From: Narthecium ossifragum
Taxonomy: Eukaryota > Streptophyta > Magnoliopsida > Dioscoreales > Nartheciaceae
Assembly: GCA_963920575.1 (NCBI GenBank)
Contig: OY986973.1
Location: forward strand, 930,001-994,000
Length of the DNA stretch: 64,000 bases
Reading direction: 5' to 3'
Part shown: positions 12,745 through 26,400 of the stretch, one piece after another
Numbering within the stretch: the stretch's first letter is position 1
Layout: each line of letters starts with the position of its first letter
The notes under the pieces: model-generated
The model's input: the letters and a program-made list of their open reading frames with translations, nothing else
Told to the model about the DNA's origin: nothing
Database searches by the model: none
Translations under genes and position numbers: made by a program

Positions 12745-13430
12745 CAAAATTGTGATCAAAGTCAGAGATGCGCCACACGCCGGTGTGGCGGAGTTGAAGA
12801 CAAAGCTTTGTTATGGAATGTGGAAAATTTGGAAAGACATGAACGCCATTGTCTTCGATGGCCACAGTGAAGAAGCGATGGTGGTAATGAGGAGAGCGGC
12901 TGGCGGGTGAGCTGTGGCGCCATAAATCAGAGGTACCAAGGGAGGCCAGCGAGCGGAGGTCGGGGTGGCATGATCCGGTGATTCTGGTCGATGCGTCGAA
13001 GGACCCATTGACGGATGTGTGTGCGATTGGAGCAGTTGAGGTAGGAAAGGATGATTGTTCGGTTTGGACGAAAGGATGCCAGCCGCGGAGATGCTAGCGA
13101 TTAGAGAAGCCATGAGTGTTGCGTTGGGGAAGAGCATGGTGCGGGTAATCATCAAATCCGAGTCACTTCATGCGTTTGACATCCTGAATGGCAAACGGGC
13201 GTGGCCAGCTGAAGTGGACAGCATCCCTAGGGAGGTGTGGTTTCTTGCTATGAAGATGGAATATGTCATGTTCATATATATACCTATGACTCTTAATAGC
13301 AAAGCCGATGGGCTTGCTAAGTGGTGTAGGCAAGGTCAGGCTGTTTTTGAATGGTCCCTGATAGGGGGCCATTGGGATTCTGAGATCTCGGTTGTTTAGG
13401 AACCAGCCTACGGGCTCAATTAATCAACAA
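12745..13430 (+). mobile_element. LINE 3' fragment with RNase H-like domain
   Basis: The frame from about 12790 gives WKIWKDMNAIVFDG, typical of the segment after the reverse-transcriptase zinc-binding domain of plant non-LTR elements. It is followed after stops by an RNase H-like (RVT_3) stretch at 13055-13399, with AAEMLAIREAMSVALG and SKADGLAKWCRQG. The sequence ends in a short A-rich run (13423-13433). The 5' part of the element is missing, as is usual for LINEs. It abuts the 5' exon of the decayed 5-phosphatase. Confidence 0.7.
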
Positions 13431-14272
13431 AAAAACCAATAATTGTATCACTAATAAGTATATACAACCAACTTATGAAGGAAAAGAGATGGAGATCTAT
13501 GAGGACATACCCTCGAAGACTAGTGCAGTTGCCCAAGCCTCTGTTCTGGAGAAGGAAAACAAGAACTTGTATGGGATATAGAGCAAGCTCATAACATCAA
13601 TGGAAGTGGTTGGTTTCTGGATATTGGCTTCCATGAAGAGAGAAGAAGATTAGTTGTCGAACTTTGACCTTTCGTGTGGGCAGCTTACCGCTCTGCCCTT
13701 TACTCTCAGCAGCTGTGGCCAATCAGAATTCGTAGTCTAGATTCCAGAAATATAGGACTACATCCACATGGTCTGCTGTTTTGAGAGAGTGGAGATCAAA
13801 TAAATACATCCTGGAACAAAGGATTCATCTTCTTCACTTGCTAATGTCAAAATCTAATAATCAACTGTCTAAGAGGTTCCACTCTCTTCCCCATCATGCA
13901 TTTCGAAGAAATGGGACAGAAATCAAGAAAAGAAGTTACAAGGTGGCATTCAGAACCATTACATGTGTGATCCACACAGCCAACTATGTTGATCCTGATA
14001 CTCATTGTGGAAGCTTCAACAACAAAATCATACAGGAAAGCACATGAACAAACGTGAAGGCAACAGATTCAAAACACGCTTCGTATCTCAAGCAAGAGAA
14101 ATACAAAACATTGAGGTAAAAATCCCTGCACAATGCAACCGACATGACTTCACTCTCTAAGCCCTCTATTCAGAAATTAAAGACTACAATGGAACCATTT
14201 TCAATTTACGAACATGATAAATTTCACTCTTCGACACACTGACTGATACATCTCTTTTCGTCTGGTCATATC
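13431..14272. other. Spacer, no gene seen
   Basis: Contains the 3' flank of the minus-strand BTB gene and no recognisable coding sequence. An 88-codon open frame at 13781-14047 has no family features. Confidence 0.45.
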
Positions 14273-16742
14273 TTAGTTTTTGTCAGACAGCGAAGGGGTA
14301 GTCTGTTGATCCATGTAGGGCCTTATGAAAGTTCTTCTCCACCAGACCTCAAAGGCTCTCTGGAGATTCGGGCAATTATCGCCGACCTTCAAGAAACTTC
14401 CCAACCATGAGAGCAGAATAGTCTGCTGGTTTTCCAGAGGCAGAGTCAAGATTGTCCGGCCTATTCCTTCTTCCACAACCTTCGTGTCAAATGACCTGCA
14501 ACTATGCTGCAACCAGCTGTAGTCATCCATAAGTGGCTGCAACCATACATTTAACAGCAGCTGCCGAGTGTCCATAGATGGAAGCATCTCCCCTTTCCCA
14601 ATGCCGATGAACAGCCTTGATGTTATGCGGCTGACCAGGTACCTAGACATTGTTGGGATCTTTGGATGTAGTCCGGCCAGCTCATCTTGACTAGCCCATA
14701 TGAGCGCAAAATCATCCGCTATACGTCTGTCAGATAAGATATCAACCAGCCACAGAAGATTATCCACCTCTACAGCTATCAGTCGCACAACAGGATCTCT
14801 GCTCTCAAAAGTTTTTTCAGCAAAGCCAGGTTCGGATGCTTGCTTGAATAAACCTAATAGTGAGGCTAAGCAGCTCCGGCATGAATTGTATAAAGTCTCT
14901 ATGCATATGTCTGCAGAGCCATCAGTCAAAACGCTGTTTTCCCGCAAAAGCTTGAGCACCAAGGATTTCATCTCACGCCGTCCTCGATCCTCATTGCTTT
15001 TGAGAACCAAGTCCAATATGTGAGCAAGTGTGTCATTAGGCGGATTCGAGGTATCAGAAGAAACTCGTTTAAGTATAGGACTGACCACCAAATTATCACG
15101 TCGGAGATGTCGAACTGAAGAGACCACATTTTCTTCCTCATCTCCAACCCATGGAACAGCTTCCAAATATTCCAAGCATGACTTCATGCAAGCATGAAAG
15201 CCTATTAGTTCTGCAACCTGGAGATGAATGTGTCACCAATCAGAAAAGAGCATAGAACTTTTAAGAGTCCTGTGTTATAAGAACAGTATGAATATAGCTA
15301 ACTACAAACTATTATAGAAGAAATAGAATCAGCATAAGTTGAAACTAGTTGCCAATAAGAGGGAGTAGATTACAAGAAAAGATACCGCAATTTAAGGACT
15401 TAGCGAGATACAAAAATAAGAATGGAGTTTACATGACAAGAGATAGTAAAGGTCGAAGTTCATCCCAAACCCCTCCAAAGATAATCATATGGGCAAGCCA
15501 TTAATGTCTATACATACTTCCTTGGCATCACAAACAAATTGCTCGATTGGTATCATGAAACTCCAGTAGAAAGTTTCAATCTTCAAATCCATATAAAAGG
15601 CATAAAGATATTCTAGTCATGTTAAATATAACTTGCTTCTTCAAATTGAATTTCTGCAAGAACCACATGGATTGAAGCTGTTGGCAGTTCATCATAATGG
15701 TCTCAGAAATATTTGATACTGGATATTGATGCTTTTGAACTACATTGAAGAACAAACCGTGAAGAAGACCTTAACAACAACAAGAGTGCAATATTTGTCA
15801 AATGCTATCAACACAGGATGAATTATGTTACACAACATTTCAACTAATACATATATATTGTGACAATAATTATTTCTAACATCCTTGCTCAAGGAAAAAG
15901 CATGGGCAGCTTGCATCAACTGAATATCCACCATCATCTTGTGAATTCAGAGAAAAACTCTATAACTTAACCGTCCATAAAATCCAATTGTACCAAAAGT
16001 TTAACACACAAAATTAAGGACTAAATGATAGGTCATAAGAATATTAACAGCGATTCTTCGAATGTACATGAACCTAAGAGACTCTGATGATATCATTCAA
16101 ATCAATCCATACCTTTAGCATGCGCAGAACACGTGGGACACTTTGTTTGATCAACCTAGGCTTCACCTCTTTACAGTACATCAATCCGACAGTCTCAACA
16201 TAAATTTCCACATCCTCACAATCCCTTATTTCTATACAGGGTACAGGGGACTGCCTAGAAAGCTTATCGGCAAAGAAGCTGCTGTGCTCTGCAAGAATGT
16301 TCTTGTGAACACTCATTCTCACAGCAATATCCTTTCCTAACAGAATAACCTTCAAATCACTGAGATCAGGCTGACCAAACCCAACTGATATCTTTCTTCG
16401 CTGATTCTCAACATTAGGTTTGGACTTTCCCTCGGATGCTGTTGGACTTATAGCCGGAGCATCGGAATTTAGACCTCTCTCGTCATCAGAAATTGTCCTA
16501 GATTTTGATGGGTTAGAAATATGTCTCTTTTCAGCTGTGCTGGTTGGGTTCTTTTGAACTGAAGACTTGGATGACGGTGGTACAGGAGGTTTCTCTCTGG
16601 TTAGAAGATTGTGATTCTTAAGGGTCTTCTGAAGCACGACATGTGAGGGGCAACACCAAAATCCTTCAGGAGTTACTGCAATGGGAACATTTCTAATCTT
16701 AGTCTGGCCAGATTCGCCCCTTCTAACCCTAAAATCTGCCAT
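14273..16742 (-). CDS. BTB/POZ domain protein (At3g50780-like)
   Basis: Two coding exons, 16742-16113 and 15217-14273, joined in phase 0 (GTATGG donor, CAG acceptor), encode 524 residues. The N-terminus (MADFRVRRGESGQTKI, then TPEGFWCCPS near residue 28) matches a plant-specific BTB protein group. A Ser/Pro-rich linker follows. The BTB fold begins near residue 128 (SDLKVILLGKDIAVRMSVHK, then SSFFADKL). The C-terminal 300 residues are helical with no named domain beyond the family. Proteins with BTB domains often act as CUL3 substrate adaptors; that role is inferred here. An upstream 5' UTR exon near 17000-17560 is likely but not mapped. Confidence 0.85.
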
Positions 16743-18282
16743 TCTTATGAAGTGGTTCTGACTAACTCTCAGAAGTAGAAACTCCCAAGTGCGTAATTAC
16801 TTCAACTATGAAAATAAACTGTAGTTGAGCTTGCTTTCCTATGCAACAATGAAACGAGCCTGCAAAGAGAAAAGTAAAATTCAGGACCTGAATGTTCTGA
16901 TCCAAAACCCATGCTTGCAATTGCATAATTCGGGAAAAGAAATGCAGAAAAGAGTTCAGATTCTCCAAGAAACCAGATAATTGAAGCAAATCTGAAAATA
17001 AAGAGCAAGCTCTATAAATGAAAGAAAACACCCTTCATTCTAGCCTCTAGGAAAATTTCATAAAGTCGTAGGTCAAAAATGCTAGCATAGTCTTATTTGT
17101 AAGAAAGCAGTAAGAGATTTCTACCCAACAAGATAAATGCGAAAAAAGAACCACTGGCCGGGTCGAAATTATAGATAGAAACCAAAATAGACTGCTAGAT
17201 AATGAGAAACAATAATCTATATAGACTCCACCCCCTATTTATTGCAACCATCAATTGATTTTCTTCAAGATGGCTTAAGAGCTCCGACTTTCCAAAATTA
17301 AAGAACTGGGTCATATGTCACTACCAACATAGAAGAAGTTCTGAATTGAAAAGAAGAAGAAGAAGAAGAATCCAAACCTAAAATTCCAAGAATCCCAAAA
17401 TGGGAAGAACAGAACATCAAAACACGATATAGGCACCCTTAACAAGCCAAGGATCACTCCCCTCTCTTCCTCTTTCAACTACTCCGACCCCAAAAAATGC
17501 CTCCTTTTCTCCTCATCCCTCATCCTCTGCTTCCGTTCCTAATGATTGGACCGACCTCTATTGCCAAGCATGGAGGAAACCATGAATGGGCAGAAAGAAA
17601 AGAATGATAACTTCTCGTGACATTTACCCTCCGGATCAACAGGAACTATATAAAGAAGAAAGAAACGAATCTTGGTTGGTTGGTGCCTGCTACTTTAACT
17701 TTACGGGATAGGGTTGTTCCCACTTTTCTCCACCCCCCCTCTCTCTCTCTAATGAGTGACTCTCTCTCTGCCCTCAAATGCTCCTATCACATGGAGAGCT
17801 TAAGGTGGCTTTGATGGAAAGCAAACCCTCTCATTACCACCTTGAAATGGGCTCAGATCATCCCCCAAGTTTCCAACAAGATAGAAGCTAAAAGACAGCA
17901 AGAGATCCAACTCCTTCATAGATCAGCTCCTCTCTCGGAGAAACCAAACAGGCGAACAGCACACGGGGTCCCAGACATTGATCCATATGACCTTGTTTAG
18001 GTCTGCTGGGGATGATTGAGAGGCTCAAAGGGAACCACACCTTGGTATCTTGCTCACGGTTCTTGGGGAGGAGCATCAGGTGCCATTCCAACAGGAAGAT
18101 GGATCAAGAATAGACGAAAAAGATGAAATTTTTATAGTCCAAGATGGAATTCTTTAGCTCTGGGGAAATCGATCGAGTTGGTGCACGTGAAGACGATAAG
18201 GACGAGATCGCGACAATGACCATGTACCTTCCACCATTGATTGTAGATTAAAGAAGAGAGAGATTAATAATAATATAAAACC
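16743..18282. other. BTB gene 5' region
   Basis: Probably holds the promoter and 5' UTR of the minus-strand BTB gene. Contains an (AAG)n run at 17350-17370 and a CT-rich block at 17455-17540. A 67-codon minus frame (17888-18091) has no recognisable features. Confidence 0.4.
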
Positions 18283-18535
18283 CTTTTAAAGATATCTGAT
18301 ATCCTAAAACCCCCTTATATTTATTTACGATAATATCAGGTTTTTATATAAAATTACTAATGTGCCATTGGATGTTAGGACTGAAATTCAAAAAAAAAAA
18401 CATTATAGCTAGGGGTAATTTAGTAACTTTTTGTATATTTATATTAAATTAATCTCAGGGTTTTTTCTTTTTTTTTGATATAATCCAATTTTTTCAGGGT
18501 CCTGTGATATTGGATATCTTTTACAGGGGATTTTG
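18283..18535. mobile_element. Possible MITE with diverged inverted ends
   Basis: The left end (cccttttaaagatatctgat) pairs imperfectly with the reverse complement of the right end (cccctgtaaaagatatccaa), and the similarity continues inward through AAACCC and ATAATATCAGG-like words. The interior is AT-rich without coding capacity. No target duplication was identified, so the limits are approximate. Confidence 0.4.
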
Positions 18536-19855
18536 TTCAATTAACCCAAAAAAAGAGGTTTTTTTTTTAATTCCATGTAATAGAAATTGGATTCCAAATT
18601 TTATGTGGATTTGTTGCAATGATGATGATATTAATGCTGTAGGTTTCCATTTATTTAGATTTGCATTATTAATTGCACTGAAGCAAGTGCTTTCAAAAAG
18701 TTATGCCAGGCTACTTAAAGTGGAGGAATGACGTGGACCACATAGGCTATTGTGGTTGGGGGTTGGGGGGGGTCCTTTTTTAAGATAATCACTTGTGTTG
18801 TGGGATAAGGATTTGAAATTTTTATATGGGTCTTATTCTCACATTGATCGATGGGGTCTTATTCTCACATTGATCGATGTGGCTCGTTCATCAATCATCA
18901 CTGGCGCCACTTTGTGGCCATCATGTTTTTTTATGTTTTTTCCCGTCACAAGATCTCATCTTATTGGTTTTAATTTTTAAATGTTGTTTATCACTTTAGC
19001 TTTCGTAGAGGGTAAGAGCGGGATTAACTCTATTTTTTATACAAACATCGTAACATAACAGGGATAAAGGGTTATTATTATTTCACTTATCCTTATTTTT
19101 TTATTTTTTCTTATCCTTATTTTTTCTTATCCTTTAATCCTTTAATCCTTTAATCCTTTAATCGTATTTCCCTTAACCCCGAACCAAACAGAGACTTAAA
19201 TGTGATCTTAACATGCATATCCATAATTTTCGCTTGCAAATCAGAACCATTGTTTCATTGGAAATAAGATTTCGACATATGCAACTAATTGATTTTAGTC
19301 AAAAATTCAAATTCAAATATTTGAAGAGTAATAGAAAACTTTGAAAACTTTATGATCTACAATTTTGCTTCAAAAGTCTTTTCCAGCTTCGGATAATAAC
19401 AAGTAATCTCTTTAAAAGTGAGAGGACTCCAAACATTTCGCCTGCCGATTGGCTTGCATTAATTATAATAATTCTCTTAACTTTGATAATAATGCACCTG
19501 AGACTGAGATCCATCATCCCCAAATACTTCATTAGAAAAAGCATAAAACGAGAGAGAATTAAGAGAGATAGAAAGAGAGAACGGAGGAAGAGGAATCGGT
19601 GGAGATAACCTATGACTTTTTCTCTTCTGCACTCTTTATTTGAATCAACAGCTAATTTTTCATGATCGTGCTAAAAAGTTCATCGTTTCATCCCATTTCG
19701 AGAAATACAATGATTAGAAATAATAATAAAAAAATTAATTACATGGAAATAAATAATGATTTTTTTTAATTACATGGCTATTTACCGTATACACAACGAT
19801 GACGTGTCAAAAATTTAGTGGAGCTTGGCACACTCCCACAGAAAAATTTATCATA
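18536..19855. other. Repeat-rich spacer
   Basis: Contains a 26-bp direct repeat (18831-18856 and 18857-18882, tcttattctcacattgatcg), then five tandem copies of the octamer ctttaatc (about 19126-19165). The octamers sit in a stretch ending accaaacagagactt, which resembles a degraded small transposon end. No gene seen. Confidence 0.5.
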
Positions 19856-19860
19856 GTCTA

Positions 19861-20864
19861 TGAAAGTACCAAAACCTCGCCAACGAAATAAACTAAAGAA
19901 ATCGGATAAAGGTCTTAAAAAAAGGTTTGAAAAACAAACAAGCAATATATTGATCAGATCAAGATAGGACAGGCATATAGCACTACCAACTACATGCTAT
20001 GTGATGAACATTCCAGCACTTCAAACATATATGTGGACCCTTCAGAGACCTTCAGAATTAATAAGTAATGGGAGAAGCAAAGCGGCAAAATAAAAAGCTA
20101 ATGCAACATCTAAAAGATCAATGCAGGCAATTACGAGACCCCAATATTTAACGTGGAAAAACTTCTCAAATGAGAAGAAAAAAACCACGAGTCCAATAGG
20201 ACCATTAAACCATCCACTAATAGAAGAAGTTTACAGACTTACACGATTAGGACCGACGTCGACACATTCGACTCCCCTATCGACGCTGGACACGAACCGA
20301 CCGGTTCTTCAAGTACCTTCTTCTCTCACGGGATGGACCTTGGACACCCTCCAAGGTTCTCTGGACTAGACACGCCGGGTTGCCGATCTTCACATGCCGG
20401 CCATATGAACTCTTGGACACCTTCCAAGATTTTCCGGACTGATCACGCCGGATCGCTGGCCTTCACACGCCGCAGTACAAATGAATGCTTCTAATTTATT
20501 TTCATGACCTCCGCTCACTTTTTTTTCTCTCTGCAAGTCTATTTTTTTCTTTTAATCCGCAGAACCCCCTAGTGTTGGAATGACCCATCATATATATATC
20601 AAGAGCCTCATATAGTTTGCACCATCATCTCTGAATATCACCAGCATCTTTCTCCATATGTACGATCTCATGAGAGCCACATATGGACACAATCAATTCA
20701 TGCTTTATGAGAGTTTCCTTTCTAGGAACCCATTATAATCACCAGCACATCTTCTGCCTTTATTACCAATAGCTGCCATACTTATGATTTGATTACAAGA
20801 CACATACTAAATTTGACACTTTGACACGAATTGCCAAAATATAAGACTCGATCTAAACCTAACA
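19861..20864 (+). mobile_element. Solo LTR, copy 1 (about 1.0 kb)
   Basis: Begins TGAAAGTACC and ends CCTAACA, the TG...CA ends of an LTR, flanked by perfect 5-bp duplications gtcta (19856-19860 and 20865-20869). There is no internal domain, so this is a solo LTR formed by LTR-LTR recombination. It is nearly identical to 27206-28663 except for an internal deletion of about 450 bp at the point corresponding to 27309-27760. Orientation is set from the atatttaacgtggaaaaac word seen in plant LTRs and is tentative. Confidence 0.88.
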
Positions 20865-20869
20865 GTCTA

Positions 20870-23030
20870 CATGGTATTCTTTTCATTCAAGAATAAGTTA
20901 AATTTTTATTTGTATATTTTTTACGTCAGAATTAAGGTGCTGGTAAAATATTTCGTGTTTAACGTGACAGTTTGGATGAGATGCCCACCAGTTTACGTTA
21001 CCTTCTAAACGATGTTATTATGGTTTTTACCCATCCTTCTATAAGAAGAAGATTCCTATGAACACAAAAAAACAAAAACAAAAAAAGAAAGGTTCCTGCA
21101 CTGAGTGGAAGAAAGCAAGATCAGCGATGACACAAAGAGCAACATGATGTGCTGGAATGACTACAGACCAGCTCTTTTGACTCACTTTAGAATAATTGTT
21201 CTAGAGCATTCATTGTCCCCTCTGGAGGCCATGCTGTGTCTCTATCTGGCAATGGAGCTTTCAAATGCTCTCCTTTGTATAGAATAGAATAAGAGAAGGC
21301 ATGCTATATCAGACTATTCTCAGTGTGTGGAGTATTTTGGGAACATTGAGACAAAAGCTGGTGATCAGTAGGTTCTCTCTCTTTGATTCATGTCCTGAAG
21401 GTAAAACACATGAGTTCTCAGTCATCTCGTTCTTCCTTTTTTGTCTTTTTTTTGTCTCGTGGAGTATTGGCTCAAATATAGATATATTGAAAGATAAAAG
21501 CCTCGTATGTAAGAGATCATGGCCTTTAGTTACAACAGAAATTAAACACATAACCGTGAGCCTGTTTCTGGTTTATCTGCACCATAAGCTGTGCTCACTA
21601 TTCTACAGTCATAGTTTATCCGATATCCGATGATATAGTTCTTTTGCATCACAATTGGTGCCACCTGGTCATAATTTGGAGATCATGAGTCTTTATCATT
21701 ATAACATGCTTCCAAGTGTTTTTTTTGTTTTTTTTTATGATTTGAGACTTAAGATTAGAATTACAAAAGCTTATCTAGCACCGATCAATCGTCATCCGAT
21801 ACCCAAAAAATAGACATTCGGAGGATCGACACGACTGAGCTATACCATCAACCATTACATTGTCACCCCAAAAGATAGAAGTAAACAAAACAGATATCAA
21901 AATAGACATATGAAGCCAAACCTCACGCACAATTTCCTCTATACCTAGCGTCCAAACTCATATGTCATTAAGGACATCAACAACATGTCATGGTGTTGCG
22001 GTGGCCAGTGGTCGAGGTTGTCTCTTGACACCACCAATGTATGTGGTGTTGCGGTGGTCAAGGCTTGTCACCTACCTCATACCTCCTTCATGTGGTTAGT
22101 GAGAGATTTATGATTGCACAAACTAGGTATCTACGCACGCTAAGCTAAGGTAAAATCATAATAATAAAAAAATAAAATGTTTAAAAATAATAAATAAAAA
22201 GAAGGTCCATGATGATCACGTGAAATGTTTTGTTTTGGGGGAAAGCTAGATGATCATTGGAATTTGGAAACATGCTATCCAAACCTAATCAGTTCTTGCA
22301 TGCTTAATGATAGCAGCATTATAATATCCCAACTTAGACCCATTTTATCATCATGGATTCAGCTAAAGTATACGTATACTGTGGTTAATTTCTTTCCAAA
22401 CTTAGACCTGGGTTTAACCATCCACCCCTTCTCTTTTACCCTTTGCACGGTTGAGGAACCCTCGTGGTATGATCTGCTGGCCTTACCTGTCAAAGTTTTA
22501 ATACTAGCTAATTTATTGGTCTCAGTAGTTGACCCAAATAGGCTAAATTTGTCAGAGAATTATTTGTTTCAGTAGTTGACCCAAATAGGATAAATGCATA
22601 TGTTTTACAGATTAAATACTTTGTATCAGAGGAACTGGCTCCATAGTGGACCAAGAGGTTAAGAACACTGCAGTGTCCAATTGGCTGATGGCAGAGGCTA
22701 TTTATAGTATAGTATATTTGCATTTAGGTACACCAGTCAGGAGCATGACCTTGTTTGGTCTACGATATAAAAAATAGGCATAAATGGGGGAAAGGGGATT
22801 TTAGAGATAAATAAGAAAGGTAGGTATAAGTGAGCATAAGGGATTTTGAGTAAAAAAAATTATGATAATGAATAATAATTGAAAAATGAGGATAAATCAA
22901 TAATAATTATTTAATAATAAGAGATTTTGATGTATGGGGATAAAATAAAAGATAAAATGGGTTATCCACCGCATCCGGAAGTCGCAGTGGCTCATAAACC
23001 CTAATCAAAGGGCCAGTGCACGGAGCGAAT
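20870..23030. other. Spacer upstream of TIC62
   Basis: No gene seen. Holds a 47-bp-spaced direct repeat, cagtagttgacccaaatagg, at about 22525 and 22572, and a locally repeated ggtgttgcggtgg word near 21992 and 22046. 22740-22940 is A/G-rich and resembles a decayed small transposon. Confidence 0.45.
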
Positions 23031-23200
23031 CGATGTTTTGTTTCCAAATTATATTTATTCAAAATCAAAACAAATAGATGGAGAGATCAAAGGTGATATT
23101 GGCTTGTCAAACTTTGGAACTAAAGTTAATTTTGAATAAACATAATTTTGAAACAAAACATCGAATATCACCTTTGATATTCAAAATCAAAGGTGATATT
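23031..23200. repeat. Nested inverted repeats upstream of TIC62
   Basis: Arms of about 36 bp at 23031-23066 (starting cgatgttttgtttcc) and 23129-23163 pair almost fully. Immediately after is a perfect 15-bp hairpin: aatatcacctttgat (23164-23178) with atcaaaggtgatatt (23186-23200), loop 7 nt. A third copy of the latter arm is at 23086-23100. Confidence 0.85.
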
Positions 23201-23435
23201 CGTTTGGCTGATGAAGGTGGGCCGAACACCCACGTGGTTAGGCCCAAACCCAAAGATGATAAGTGGGACCACGACATCTTTAAACGTGGACTTGGCTTTG
23301 CCACGTCGGAAAATCTAATCAAAGCACAATATCCTAATCGAAATAAACCCTCCATTTTCCCGCGAAGCACTGGTTTCCATTGGGATCAAAAAGATTCTTG
23401 ATAAAGCTCCAGAAAAATTGAGAGGAAAATTAGAG

Positions 23436-26400
23436 ATGCAGGTCCTCTCGTTGCGTTCTCCGCTTGTTGTCACCCTACGATCCCCCTCCTCTTCTTCTCA
23501 ATGGAGAAGGAAATCACTGGAGAGATCGGCCTTCTCCGACCAACCTCTCCGGTTTCCGAGGAGCAGCAAGAGGTGCCCGGATACGAGAAACCATGGCTTC
23601 CCAAACTCCAAGATTCGAGCTTTTGGTATGTTGCCCCGTCTTACAAAATGGGTACCTCTTGGATTTTACCTTCTTTTTTTAGGTTATTGGGTTTTTCTTG
23701 AATTCATCGATATTTATGTACTGTTTTATTTGGTTCTTTTTGGGGGATCTTGAATATGGATATCTTGTTGAGGTTTTGAGGTTCAAAGATAGGTAGGGAG
23801 ATTTATTACAATGTATGTTGTTCTTGCAATCTTTATTGCTGCAGAAGGAGATAAAAGATGCACCAAAAATTAAATCTTGTTCATATGCTGCCAACTCTAA
23901 ATTTGGGAATCACAATGTACCTTTGTTCAGTGAACATATTTTAATCGTGTGGTATTGCATGAGCATCAAAGTTTGAGAAAGTTCATTCCTCTCTCTCTCT
24001 CTTGCTGGACAGGAACTACAGAAGAAGCAACTGGATCCAATGTAAGGTCAGCAGAAACTATTAAGAAGGAAATAGAACCGAAGCATAAAGATCTTGCATT
24101 TGTCGCAGGTGCTACTGGTAAAGTGGGGTCACGTACTGTTAGGTTACATACTTCTAACTCAATCCTCCAATGGTTTAATTGTTATTTCTCAGATACCTGT
24201 TTAAATTTTGTCTAAAACTTTCAAGCTTCAACAGGGAGCTTTTGAAACTTGGTTTTAGAGTCCGAGCATGCATGAGGAGCGCTCAAAGAGCAGAACCATT
24301 ATTGGAGGTAGGAAATTTAAACATAGTGCATGCATTGTTTCATTAGCAACTTCAAGTTTTAGAATCCTAAATTTCAGAATTGGTCTGCTATAGAGTGTTA
24401 GACAAATGAAGGTTGATGGTGTGACTGGAACATCTGGAATTTCACGTAAGTGATGTGCAAGAAAGGATTTCTTTTAAGAATGATTTTAATTAATTGGTCT
24501 TTATTTTTTCCTTCCTTCTGGGCTGCTCATGCATACTGCAAATAACAGATTGGTTTTGGTTTTTAGACCAGCTGTAGAGAAGCTTGAAATAGTTGAATGT
24601 GACTTGGAGAAAGATGATATAGGAGCAGCAATAGGAAATGCATCAATTGTCATATGCTGCATAGGAGCAAGCGAAAAGGAGATTTTTGATGTAACAGGAC
24701 CATATCGCATCGACTACAAAGCTACAGAAAACCTTGTCAATGCAGGTAAACCAAGATATAGTCTCATTTTTTTATTCAAATTGTACTCAGCATATAGCAA
24801 ACTATGGAAACTGGTTTTGGTCGGTATGTTTGGGTTTTCTCTATTTGTCTGACTGTGGTTATGGAGCCTTATTATTTTGCGATGCAACACAGTCAGAAGA
24901 CATGAGTACGTTTTTTTATAACATATGGAACTATAGTGTATGCTGATGGCCATCCTTTTGCAATGGACTGTGCTACAATTTGTTTCAATTGTTTTGTTCT
25001 ATTCCTGAAGTAACTTATCTGTTTGATCAATGTATGCATCTTCATGACTGGGCTTCAGTTACCAGTGAATCACACATGTCTGTGCCTGACAATGCTTGGG
25101 GACAAGATGAGATAGCGTTGAGAATTGTTGAACAGATCATGTTTTATGAGCTAGAAGTTTTTATTTTTACTCAAAAGCTGGTGCTTGTGAAGATATTAAC
25201 TTCTTTCCTTTGCAGCAACCATAGCAAAAATTGATCACTTCATTTTGCTAACATCTTTGGGGACAAACAAAATTGGGTTTCCTGCTGCTATTCTGAAGTA
25301 AGTGATGCTATATTGCTATTTATCAGCCAATAGATCTTAAAAATTTCAAAGTTTCTTCATGTGTAAATGTTCATGCATTTAATATCTAAATGGATTGATG
25401 TCTGGTAATCTGTATGCTCTCACATAGGTGGAAACTAACATATCGGATTTGCTTTTTCTAAAGAACGTCATGATCGCCTGCCATGCAAGACCATTAATAA
25501 TTGGCACAACAATATTTTCTACTCCTAGGCATGAGCATAACAAGTTTTTTAGTTGTATTGCTTTAACATGTAGCTGCTATTTGATAGCCAAGATAATGCA
25601 ATAGGTGAATAGGTGATTAGTTTTGTTGACCTTTACTTGGTTCCAGTCTGTTTTGGGGGGTTCTTATCTGGAAAAGAAAGGCAGAAGAAGCACTAATTGC
25701 TAGTGGGCTCCCTTACACAGTGAGCATTTGTAATTCTATTAGTTCCCGTGTTTTTCTCAAATACAGATAGTTCGTCATTCCTTTTTGGAACTCATCCAGA
25801 ATTTCTAAATGTTTAAATTGATTGCCAGATAGTGAGACCAGGAGGAATGGAACGGCCTACTGATGCTTACAAGGAAACCCATAATACTGTCCTTGCAAAC
25901 GAGGATACTTGGTTTGGTGGCCAGGTCTCAAACCTTCAGGTGTAATTAAGTTGCACAATGAGCTTCTCTTAATACTTGTCTTAGCTACTTGCAAAGAACG
26001 TTCCTTTTGTAGTGTTCTTTCTGCAGTCAAATTCTACATGTTTATTGATTTACATTCATGACCCAACAAAGGAGCCAGAGTAATAGATTCTTGTCGTGCT
26101 TGAGGACTTGAAAAGATATTTTCTACAATGCATTGCAGGTAGCTGAGCTTATCGCATGCATGGCAAAAAATCGAAAACTTTCTTTCTGTAAAGTTGTGGA
26201 AGTAATTGCAGAAACAACTGCACCACTGACTCCAATGGAAGAACTTCTTGCCAAAATACCTTCACAGCGGGTAAGTAATTCCCAGACATATATTGTTTTT
26301 AATGTCAACTGTTAATGCAACATTAAGTTTGTGGATTTTCCCAGCCTTTGCGCTTATCTTGTAAATTAAAAAAAAAATTGTGAATTTTCGCTTGTTGGAC

